Shown one piece after another: positions 1 through 5,945 of a DNA stretch of 10,538 nucleotides (its first letter is position 1; each line of letters starts with the position of its first letter). The position numbers and the translations under genes were made by a program. This stretch comes from Rhodospirillaceae bacterium (GTDB lineage Bacteria > Pseudomonadota > Alphaproteobacteria > UBA828), in contig JAPPKP010000335.1 of NCBI GenBank assembly GCA_028819955.1, positions 1 to 10,538 of the forward strand. Direction: 5' to 3'. A model generated the notes under the pieces. That model ran no database searches, was not told the origin of the DNA, and saw nothing but the letters and a program-made list of their open reading frames with translations.

Positions 1-935
1 TTGGAGGGCGCCTGCGGGTCCACCAGCGACTTGAACACGGTCTTGACCGCCGAATCGAGGGCGCCGAAGGCGCAGTTGATCGGCCCCGCTACCATCTGGC
101 TCGTGCCGGTGAAGTCGAAGGTGATGGTCTCGCCCCGGATGCGCACGGTGACCGCGACGCGGAAGCGCTCGTCCGTGATGCCGTCGCCGTCGATCCAGTC
201 CTCGGCGGCGTAGTCGCCGTCCGGCAAGGCGGCGACCGCGGCCCGGCTCAGGCGCTCGCTGGTCTCCAGGATATGGCCGAAGGTGGCCATGACCGCGTGG
301 GTGCCGTAGCGGGCGATGACCTCGCGCAGCCTCGTCTCGGCGATGCGCACGGCGGCGAGGCCCGCGTTGAAGTCGCCGAGGGACTGCACCGGAAGGCGCA
401 CGTTCTCGCGGATAAGCGCAATCACGTCGTCGATGGTCTCGTCGTCCCGGCAGACCCGGATGCCGGGGAAGCGCACGCCCTCCTGATAAATCTCGGTGGC
501 GGTCGGCGAGATGCTGCCGGGCACGGCGCCGCCGACCTCGCTCCAGTGCGCGACCGAGATAGCGAAGGCGAAGAGCGTGTTATCCACGAAGATCGGCTTG
601 ATCAGCGCGATGTCGCAGCTGTGGGTGCCGCCCTCGAAGGGATCGTTGGTCATGAAGACGTCGCCCGGCCGCATGGTCTCGCCGTGGCGGCGCACGATCG
701 AGCGTACCTGGGGCGCGAAGGTGCCGGTGAAGAGGGTGATGCCGTTGGTCTGCACCACCAGCTCGCCGTCCGCGTCACACAGGCCGCAGGCGAAGTCCAG
801 CACCTCGTAGATCACGGGGCTCATGGAGGTCTTGGCAATGACGATCCCCATCTCGTCGGCAAGCGCGAGCAGCTTGCCGCGGATGATCTCGCGCGTGACC
901 GGATCAGCGCCAAACTCGTTGTCGGTTGCGGTCAT
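1..935 (-). CDS. Hydantoinase B/oxoprolinase family protein (HyuB-like), 5' part; 3' end lies outside the window
   Basis: The gene runs off the left edge. 311 codons are visible from the ATG at 935-933, preceded by GAGG about 5 nt upstream, and the frame stays open. HyuB-type proteins work with a HyuA ATPase-like subunit in ATP-dependent ring opening of hydantoins or 5-oxoproline, or act as one acetone carboxylase subunit. Family signatures visible are TNDPFEGGTHSCD (residues 96-108), with the GGTH and Asp of the family metal-binding segment, HWSEVGGAVPGS (130-141), and RENVRLPVQSLGDFNAG near residue 190. The visible part covers roughly the N-terminal half of a protein usually 500-600 residues long. 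The upstream aminotransferase stop is only 17 bp away, so the two genes are very likely co-transcribed. A HyuA partner is expected on the minus strand to the left but is not seen. Family assignment is secure; the substrate (hydantoin, oxoproline or another cyclic amide) is not. Confidence 0.93.
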   Translation of the reverse strand, partial: MTATDNEFGADPVTREIIRGKLLALADEMGIVIAKTSMSPVIYEVLDFACGLCDADGELVVQTNGITLFTGTFAPQVRSIVRRHGETMRPGDVFMTNDPFEGGTHSCDIALIKPIFVDNTLFAFAISVAHWSEVGGAVPGSISPTATEIYQEGVRFPGIRVCRDDETIDDVIALIRENVRLPVQSLGDFNAGLAAVRIAETRLREVIARYGTHAVMATFGHILETSERLSRAAVAALPDGDYAAEDWIDGDGITDERFRVAVTVRIRGETITFDFTGTSQMVAGPINCAFGALDSAVKTVFKSLVDPQAPS

Positions 936-952
936 GGTGCCTCGCGGCGCGC

Positions 953-1852
953 TCAAGCGGCGAGCAGGTCGTCGATCCTGGTGCCGCACCAGCCTTCTTC
1001 GCGCTTGCGCCAATAGGCGCTCATGAGGCGCGAGGTGAGGATTCCGGGGGCGCCGTTGCCGAGCGGTTTGTCGTCGATGGCCGTCACCGGCATGATGCCG
1101 CCTGCGGACGAGGTCGCGAACGCCTCGTCGGCGTTGCGCAGCTCGTCGGGGTGAACCGTGCGGGCCTCGCAAGGGATCCCTTCCATCTCACAGAGCTCGA
1201 TCGCCGACTTGCGCGACATGCCGAGCAGGCAGTTCGCGTCGGGCGTGGCGCAGACCCCGTCCTTCACCACCCAGATGTTGTAGCCCGGACCCTCGGCGAG
1301 GCTGCCATCCGGCCCACAGAGGACCGAATCGTCTCGTCCCGCCTCGTAGGCTTCGTACTGCGACTGTATCAGGTCGGCCCAATGGAAGTTCTTGTAGCGG
1401 GCATCGACGGCCTTGCTGGAGATCCGCTCGGTGCTTGCCATATGGAGATTGACGCCGGCCTTCGACTTCTCCTCGCCCCACAGCCAGACGTAGGGGACGA
1501 CGTAGCAGGCGAATTGATTCTCGCAGAGTCGGGGATCGCGCGAGCCTTCCGGATAGAGGCCGCGGGTGACGTGCATGTGGATGAAGCTGGCATCGTCGAG
1601 CCCGGCGCGGCGAACGCACTCCGCCAGCAGGCGAGCGGTCTCGTCATTCGAATAGGGGTTGGTCAGGCGAAAGCCGGCGCAGGACGCCGCGAAGCGATCG
1701 AGATGCTCGTCCAGCTTGAAGATGTATCCCTTCCAGGACGTCGTGACGTCGTAGACCACATCGCTGTGCAGGAATCCGGTGTCGAATATCGATATCTTCG
1801 CGTCGTCGAGCTCCACGAATTCTCCGTCGATGTGGACGCATCCGCTTGCCAT
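953..1852 (-). CDS. Class IV PLP-dependent aminotransferase (branched-chain / D-amino acid transaminase-like)
   Basis: 299 residues. I start at the ATG at 1852-1850, which is preceded by a GGGGG purine run at SD distance. An in-frame ATG 26 codons upstream (1930) would add an Ala/Arg-rich extension unlike the family. This is a fold-type IV transaminase: residues 1-25 start a GEFVELDDAKISIFD-type strand, HLDRF (50-54) is the conserved region before the small helices, the catalytic PLP-lysine is most likely K154 in ARYKNFHW, EAGRDDSVL (170-178) and LAEGPGYNIWVV (185-196) form the cofactor region, GMSRKSAIEL (211-220) contacts phosphate, and FATSSAGGIMPVT (246-258) is the C-terminal glycine turn. 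It lies between an amidase-fold hydrolase (90 bp upstream) and hydantoinase B (17 bp downstream), which suggests transamination of an amino acid released from, or needed for, a cyclic or N-acyl compound. Branched-chain versus D-amino acid versus (R)-amine specificity cannot be told. Confidence 0.92.
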   Translation of the reverse strand: MASGCVHIDGEFVELDDAKISIFDTGFLHSDVVYDVTTSWKGYIFKLDEHLDRFAASCAGFRLTNPYSNDETARLLAECVRRAGLDDASFIHMHVTRGLYPEGSRDPRLCENQFACYVVPYVWLWGEEKSKAGVNLHMASTERISSKAVDARYKNFHWADLIQSQYEAYEAGRDDSVLCGPDGSLAEGPGYNIWVVKDGVCATPDANCLLGMSRKSAIELCEMEGIPCEARTVHPDELRNADEAFATSSAGGIMPVTAIDDKPLGNGAPGILTSRLMSAYWRKREEGWCGTRIDDLLAA

Positions 1853-1942
1853 GTCAGCCCCCGCTTTGGTCGCACGACGCCATCCCGTCGTGTTCGCAGC
1901 GACGGTAGCGAGCGGCGATGAGGGGAGCAAGCGCAGCCACCG

Positions 1943-2629
1943 TCAACGGGCCGGCGGGACCAGGCGTTCTGCGGCCTCGTCCGCTGTCATCACGTCGCCA
2001 TAGCTCGCGAGGCATACGGCGTAGGTCCAGGCGTCTTCTTCCGCCGAGCGGCCGCCGTTCGCGTCCGAGATCATGATGGTCTTGAAGTCGTAGGCGGCGG
2101 CCTCGCGCGCCGTGGTCTCACAGCAGACGTTGGTCACCGTGCCGACGATGAGCACCGTGTCGACGCCGAGATCGTGCAGCACGCGCTCGAGACGCCCATG
2201 GCTGCCGATGAAGCCGCCGAAGCGGTTCTTGTGTACGACCGGATCGGCGTCGCGCACGTCGAGCGCGGGCCAGATCGCGTGGCCGTCGGCACCCTCGCTG
2301 AGGCCGGCACGGAAGTCCGCCGCCGCCTCTTCACCCAAGATGGTGTCGAGGTTGGCCCAGTTCCTGTCCGCCTCCGGGCCATAGGTGGAGACCACCCAGA
2401 CCACGTGGCCGCCGCTCGCCCGGAGCGCGCCGGCCAGCCGATTGACCGTCGGCACGATCTCCCGTGCGTGGGGGATTTCCGACGGGCTGCCCTCACGCAT
2501 GAAGTGGACCTGCAGGTCCACCACCAGCAGCGCCGTGCGCGCCGCGTCCAGGCTCTCGTAGGCGTGAAGCCGCCCGCGCCGGCGCAGCACGCGGTCGATG
2601 ACGCGCTGGGGGATTCTGGCCGGCTCCAT
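1943..2629 (-). CDS. Isochorismatase-family cysteine hydrolase (N-carbamoyl/ureido amidase-like)
   Basis: 228 residues from the ATG at 2629-2627, preceded by GGGAAGA; the longer open frame upstream lacks family resemblance. The isochorismatase-like triad is complete: D38 in ALLVVDLQ, K134 in VVHKNRFGGFIGS, and C169 in GTVTNVCCETTAREA (C169 rather than C170 by analogy with RutB-type enzymes). The fold hydrolyses C-N bonds in amides such as N-carbamoylsarcosine, ureidoacrylate, biuret and nicotinamide. True isochorismatases use the same scaffold on a vinyl ether. The N-terminal R-x-x-HAYESLD lead-in is common in the amidase branch. Placement upstream of a class IV aminotransferase and hydantoinase B fits a role in removing a carbamoyl or amide group from a ring-opened product; this is inference from context. 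The adjacent double cysteine is normal in this family and need not signify a disulfide. Confidence 0.92.
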   Translation of the reverse strand: MEPARIPQRVIDRVLRRRGRLHAYESLDAARTALLVVDLQVHFMREGSPSEIPHAREIVPTVNRLAGALRASGGHVVWVVSTYGPEADRNWANLDTILGEEAAADFRAGLSEGADGHAIWPALDVRDADPVVHKNRFGGFIGSHGRLERVLHDLGVDTVLIVGTVTNVCCETTAREAAAYDFKTIMISDANGGRSAEEDAWTYAVCLASYGDVMTADEAAERLVPPAR

Positions 2630-2647
2630 GGCGTCTTCCCATCTACA

Positions 2648-2677
2648 ATTGTGACGCTGGCATTCTGACACAGGCAA
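2648..2677 (-). promoter_or_regulatory. Weak candidate sigma70-type promoter for the isochorismatase-aminotransferase-hydantoinase genes
   Basis: In the 61-bp gap after the nuclease stop, reading on the minus strand, TTGCCT (2677-2672) and CACAAT (2653-2648) are separated by 18 bp and each matches four of six consensus bases. Initiation would leave only about 12 nt before the start codon, just enough for the GGGAAGA ribosome site. It may be chance: the genes could equally be read through from the nuclease promoter. Confidence 0.22.
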
Positions 2678-2690
2678 CACACGCTGGCCG

Positions 2691-3509
2691 CTATTCGCAG
2701 ACCACCCCGTCGCCGTCCCCGTCGCGCATGAAGGGATAGGCCGGATGGTCGCGTGGCACGGGGTCGATGCCGTGACGTCGCGCCTCCGCGCAGGTGATCC
2801 GGCCGTTGCCATTGTCGTCGTAGAGAGCGAGCACATCGGACGCGGAGATAGTGCGGGTAGGCTCGGCCGCAGGCGACGCGTTGGGATCGTTCGCGAGCGA
2901 CGCGGTGGGGCCGCCCGCCTGAAGGTCGGCAAAGACGATGTCGGTGGTGGTGCAGTCCGAGAGGACGCGCTGCAGTGCGATGGCCTCGTCCCGGTCGACG
3001 GTCAGGGAATACTTGAACTTGACGGCGATGACACGCGAAACGAACCAGCACCTGTTCATGGCTGGCAGCCACTCTGCGGCGTCATACGCGCACTTGCCTG
3101 CGCTGCCGCAGCGGTTCACCTCGGGCGTCGCCAAGGTCAGGTTGAGCAGATCGGAGGCGAAGCGATGCCGGACCGATCGGTCTGCGGCGCAGAGGCCGCT
3201 GTCATGGCCTTCGGAGACGGCGACGATGTGCTCAATGTCCGTGCGGCGCGTGCTCAAGAAGTAGCGACCCGTGTAGGGCCCGTAGATCCTGCCTCCCATG
3301 GCGGCGACGATCTCGGCCTCGACCGACTGCGAATAGGGGTAGTCGTCCCGGTCGTAGGGGGCGCAGCGATGCTCCGGCGCGATAACGAGGCCACCCCAGG
3401 TCTCAGCGCCGAAGGTACGACCGAAATCGGCGAAGCAAGCGACCACGATTGCAAGCACGGCGAGCGCCATGGTCGCCGTGCGGCCTGAGAGCCTGTGCAC
3501 TGGTGTCAT
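2691..3509 (-). CDS. Exported HNH/DUF1524-type nuclease with C-terminal EF-hand and Excalibur calcium-binding motifs
   Basis: 272 residues. I start at the ATG at 3509 because AGGAGGGG sits 7 nt upstream; an ATG 17 codons further up lacks a comparable site. Residues 1-35 form a signal peptide (R6/R10, hydrophobic 14-27), with signal peptidase I cleavage possible after FGA35. VVAC (22-25) also reads as a lipobox, so a lipoprotein is an alternative. The core is an HNH-like module: DIEHIVAVSEGHDSG (91-105, H94 the likely catalytic His), SDLLNL (119-124), VNR (131-133) and AAEWLP (144-149). The tail carries a full 12-position EF-hand loop DDNGNGRITCAE (231-242) and an Excalibur-type DGDGDGVVCE ending the protein (263-272). 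There are eight cysteines in the mature part, as expected for a disulfide-bonded exported protein. The likely role is extracytoplasmic cleavage of nucleic acid, calcium-stabilised or calcium-dependent. It does not fit the catabolic genes around it and may be an insertion. Confidence 0.85.
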   Translation of the reverse strand: MTPVHRLSGRTATMALAVLAIVVACFADFGRTFGAETWGGLVIAPEHRCAPYDRDDYPYSQSVEAEIVAAMGGRIYGPYTGRYFLSTRRTDIEHIVAVSEGHDSGLCAADRSVRHRFASDLLNLTLATPEVNRCGSAGKCAYDAAEWLPAMNRCWFVSRVIAVKFKYSLTVDRDEAIALQRVLSDCTTTDIVFADLQAGGPTASLANDPNASPAAEPTRTISASDVLALYDDNGNGRITCAEARRHGIDPVPRDHPAYPFMRDGDGDGVVCE

Positions 3510-3516
3510 GGCGATA

Positions 3517-3524
3517 CCCCTCCT
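3517..3524 (-). promoter_or_regulatory. Strong Shine-Dalgarno site fixing the nuclease start
   Basis: On the minus strand the sequence AGGAGGGG lies 7 nt before the ATG at 3509. It is among the strongest ribosome sites in the window and decides between this start and an in-frame ATG at 3560. Confidence 0.8.
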
Positions 3525-3532
3525 GAATCTGG

Positions 3533-3579
3533 TGAATCGAACTATCCGTTTTCTGATCATAATTGAACCATACGATTCA
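3533..3579. promoter_or_regulatory. AT-rich divergent regulatory patch with TGAATC-type repeats and a candidate minus-strand -10
   Basis: Bases 3541-3600 hold only 21 G/C in 60, against a strongly GC-rich background. Within and beside it, TGAATCG (3533-3539) and CGATTCA (3573-3579) form a perfect 7-bp inverted repeat, and a further TGAATC lies at 3524-3529, nine bases before the first. On the minus strand TATGAT (3561-3556) is a 5/6 match to a -10 element and would put the nuclease transcript start about 40 nt before its ATG. No good -35 is seen at 17 bp. I read this as the nuclease promoter region with a possible operator; the factor is unknown. Confidence 0.35.
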
Positions 3580-3642
3580 GATTTATCGCCATGTTTTCAC
3601 GGGTATGCCGGCGGCGCGGGTTCTCAGACTTCAGGGGAGCGA

Positions 3643-3709
3643 CGCACACCCACGGGATCGTGCGCGTGGGATGAGGAGCGGGGAGGCGCGGCTTGCGGGC
3701 GGCCGCGCC
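3643..3709 (+). promoter_or_regulatory. GC-rich hairpins in the leader of the enolase-family gene
   Basis: The 255-bp gap 3510-3764 holds no gene. Its right part can fold as GGCGCGGC (3685-3692) with GCCGCGCC (3702-3709), an 8-bp perfect stem with a 9-nt loop. Upstream, CGCAC (3643-3647) pairs with GTGCG (3660-3664), or alternatively CCCACG (3649-3654) with CGTGGG (3665-3670); the second of these overlaps the first and the two exclude each other. No T-run follows any stem, so these are not simple terminators. A leader structure is possible, but GC-rich DNA often gives such stems by chance. Confidence 0.25.
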
Positions 3710-3764
3710 GCGGCATAGCTTCGGCGCGCTACCGCCATAGCCAACGACCGGGGAGGGAGAAGGG

Positions 3765-4919
3765 ATGGCCAGGATTGTCGAGGTTCGCGCCAGCGCGCAC
3801 TCGTGCCCGTTCGAGTCCGACCTCGTGCGCCTGGGCCTCGGCACCAATACGAAGCGCGACATGGTGCTGGTGCGGATCGCCGACGAGAGCGGCACGGTCG
3901 GCTACGGCGAGGCCCACCACGGTCAGAATCCGACCGCCATGGCGGCGGTGGTTCAGGACGGCCTCGGCTCGCTAATCATCGGCGCCGACCCGCTCGACAG
4001 CGAGGGCATCTGGCACCGGCTGGAGCGCCAGCAGATCACCACGCACGGGCTGGGCGCCGGCAGCATCACCGCGCTCGCCGGCATCGACAACGCGCTCTGG
4101 GACCTCAAGGGCAAGCTGCTGGGGCTCCCGGTCTACACGCTGCTCGGCGGGGCCAAGAAGCGCGTCCGGGCTTATGCCGGCGGATTAAGTCTGGGCTTCA
4201 AGCCTCCGGAACAGCTTGAGAAAGAGGTGGCCACATTGGTTGCCGATGGCTACACGGCGGTCAAGATGCGCGTCGGCGACCACCCGGCGCGGGACGCCAT
4301 GCGCGTCGGCCACATCCGCAAGACTTTCGGCGACGATCTCGACATCGCCGTGGACGCCGCCACCCGCTACGACCTGCTCGATATCCCCGAGGTGCTGCGC
4401 TACTGCGAGGAGAACCGGGTGTACTGGCTGGAGGAGCCGTTCACGCCCGACAACATCCCGGCCTATGCGGAGCTGCGCACGCGCACCTCAATCCCCATCG
4501 CCGCCGGCGAGAACCACTACGGGAGGCCCGCGTTCCGCGCGCTCTTCGAGGGACGGGCGATCTCCATCTGCCAGGCCGACTTCTGCAAGTCGGGCGGAAT
4601 CAGCGAGCTCAAGAAGATTTCGGACATGGCCGCGGCCTGGCACATCCCCATGGCGCCCCACACCAGCCACACCATCCTGAGCGCTGCCGGCAACGCCCAT
4701 CTGCTGTGCGCGATTCCGAACGGGCTGATCTACGAGGCCGACGTGGGGGACGTGAATCCGTTTCGCACCGACCTTGCCCCGGGCTATACGGGGGTGGTCG
4801 ACGGCCATATCGAGCCGCCCGACGGGCCGGGCTTCGGGATCGAGATCGACGAGACGGTGCTGGAACGCTATCCGGCGATTCCGGGGCCCTGCTACATTCC
4901 CGGCTGGGCCAGGGAGTAA
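3765..4919 (+). CDS. Enolase superfamily enzyme, mandelate racemase subgroup (probable acid-sugar/hydroxy-acid dehydratase or racemase)
   Basis: 384 residues, a typical length, with GGAGG 8 nt before the ATG. The N-terminal capping domain (1-130) is followed by a beta-barrel domain carrying the mandelate racemase-type active site. Mg2+ ligands are D197 (IAVDAA), E223 (WLEEP) and E249 (AAGEN), with spacing 26 and 26, the same as D195/E221/E247 of mandelate racemase. The His-Asp dyad is D272 (CQADF) and H299 (MAPHTSH), and E324 (IYEADVG) matches the acid that stabilises the enolate. The K-x-K motif is K167-M-R169, with Arg in the second position. The family abstracts a proton alpha to a carboxylate, giving dehydration, racemisation or cycloisomerisation. 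Dehydratase chemistry is commonest in this subgroup, but the substrate is not predictable here. It is the first gene of a plus-strand operon, divergent from the amidase genes, with a dioxygenase gene 22 bp downstream. Confidence 0.93.
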   Translation: MARIVEVRASAHSCPFESDLVRLGLGTNTKRDMVLVRIADESGTVGYGEAHHGQNPTAMAAVVQDGLGSLIIGADPLDSEGIWHRLERQQITTHGLGAGSITALAGIDNALWDLKGKLLGLPVYTLLGGAKKRVRAYAGGLSLGFKPPEQLEKEVATLVADGYTAVKMRVGDHPARDAMRVGHIRKTFGDDLDIAVDAATRYDLLDIPEVLRYCEENRVYWLEEPFTPDNIPAYAELRTRTSIPIAAGENHYGRPAFRALFEGRAISICQADFCKSGGISELKKISDMAAAWHIPMAPHTSHTILSAAGNAHLLCAIPNGLIYEADVGDVNPFRTDLAPGYTGVVDGHIEPPDGPGFGIEIDETVLERYPAIPGPCYIPGWARE

Positions 4920-4941
4920 GCCGACGAGGCGGGAGGGCGCA

Positions 4942-5811
4942 ATGACTCCTGAGATCACGCCGACCGACGCCACACTCGGTGCTGTGGTCGGCAACGTTCG
5001 GCTGAACGCGCTCGACGACGAGGCCTTCGCGCTGATCGAGGAGGCATGGCACGCCCGCGCGGTCCTGATCTTTCCCGGCCAGAACCTCACGGAGGAGGAG
5101 CAGGTCGATTTCAGCCGCCGCTTCGGCCCGCTGGAGCGGAGCCTCACCAAGACCCACACGCAAGGCGACCCGGCGATCATCCACCTCTCCAACGTCAAGA
5201 AGGACGGCACGCTCTGGGGGGCCGACAGCGACACGGGCAGGCTGCTGAAAGGCAACAACTATTGGCACACCGACAGCTCCTATAAGCGCATCCCGGCCAA
5301 GGCGTCGCTGCTGACGGCGAAGATCGTGCCCAAGACCGGGGGCGAGACCGCCTTCGCCGACATGCGCGCGGCCTATGACGCCCTCGATTCCGCCATGCAG
5401 GACTGGCTCGCGGACAAGATTGCCGTGCACAGCTATGCCTACAGCCAAGGCAAGGTCGGCGGCATGGGCGGCATCACCCAGGACGAGTGGAACGATCTGC
5501 CGCCGGTGGAGCAGCCCGTGATCCGCACGCACCCGGCGACCAGGCGGCGCAACCTCTATATCGGCCGCCATGCCAGCCACATCGTAGGCGAGGACCACGA
5601 CGAGAGCCGCAGGCTCCTGGAAGAGCTTTGTGTCGAGGCCTGTCGCCCGCCGCGCATCCACATCCACAAGTGGCAGGTGGGCGACCTGGTCATCTGGGAC
5701 AACCGCTGCGTGCTGCACCGGGGCCTCGGCCATCCTGCCGACCAGCCGCGCCGCATGGTCCGCACCACCGTCGCCGGCGACAGCGACGAGGCCAACGAGT
5801 GGGTCGCCTGA
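4942..5811 (+). CDS. TauD/TfdA-family Fe(II)/2-oxoglutarate-dependent dioxygenase (TfdA-like)
   Basis: 289 residues, typical for the family. The ATG at 4942 follows GGGAGGG at close spacing; the open frame extends upstream across the enolase end, but that part has no family features. The Fe(II) facial triad is H109-x-D111 in NYWHTDSSYK and H259 in DNRCVLHRG. R270 (11 after the distal His, as in TauD H255/R266) should bind the 2-oxoglutarate carboxylate, and T136 in GGETAF occupies the TauD T126 position. HTDSSY followed by RIPAKASLL, and FADMRAAYDALD (138-149), resemble TfdA, the 2,4-D-cleaving dioxygenase, more than TauD. It would hydroxylate a carboxylate- or sulfonate-bearing substrate, often with cleavage of an ether or C-S bond. 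The 22-bp spacing from the enolase gene indicates co-transcription and probably one pathway. Family is sure, substrate unknown; it should not be called a 2,4-D dioxygenase on this evidence. Confidence 0.93.
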   Translation: MTPEITPTDATLGAVVGNVRLNALDDEAFALIEEAWHARAVLIFPGQNLTEEEQVDFSRRFGPLERSLTKTHTQGDPAIIHLSNVKKDGTLWGADSDTGRLLKGNNYWHTDSSYKRIPAKASLLTAKIVPKTGGETAFADMRAAYDALDSAMQDWLADKIAVHSYAYSQGKVGGMGGITQDEWNDLPPVEQPVIRTHPATRRRNLYIGRHASHIVGEDHDESRRLLEELCVEACRPPRIHIHKWQVGDLVIWDNRCVLHRGLGHPADQPRRMVRTTVAGDSDEANEWVA

Positions 5812-5886
5812 GGCTTCGCGCCTAACCTCTGAGTCCGTAGGCTCTCCGAACTCGGCGGTTGCCCCTGATCGGCGTCCTGTACGCGC

Positions 5887-5914
5887 TGGACTCAGCCGCG
5901 CGACTCTCTATATT
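5887..5914 (+). promoter_or_regulatory. Candidate sigma70-type promoter of the DUF4143 ATPase gene
   Basis: TGGACT (5887-5892, 4/6 to the -35 consensus) and TATATT (5909-5914, 5/6 to the -10) are 16 bp apart. They lie in a 134-bp gap that turns AT-rich just before the gene. The transcript would start near 5921, leaving a leader of about 25 nt. This suggests the ATPase is transcribed independently of the dioxygenase operon. The rest of the gap has only weak short inverted repeats. Confidence 0.4.
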
Positions 5915-5945
5915 ATTGTCGTAAATCGAAATTCAAACGAACGAT

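Noticed and set aside
273..1921. Long plus-strand open frames over the hydantoinase B and aminotransferase genes (273-1016 and 926-1921)
   Set aside because: They lie antisense to clearly recognisable genes, have low-complexity Arg/Ala/Val/Gly-rich translations with no family motif, and are typical antisense open frames of GC-rich DNA.
2630..3072. Upstream extension of the isochorismatase frame (to 2932) and the overlapping minus-strand frame 2134-3072
   Set aside because: Both overlap the end of the nuclease gene and carry Arg/Ser/Pro-rich text without motifs; the ATG at 2629 has a ribosome site and begins the family-like sequence.
4488..5733. Minus-strand open frames opposite the enolase and dioxygenase genes
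   Set aside because: They are antisense to two genes with complete active sites; their translations show no conserved motif.
5811..5823. AGGC-TTCGC-GCCT hairpin at the dioxygenase stop codon as a terminator
   Set aside because: The stem is only 4 bp and no T-run follows, so I do not call a terminator.
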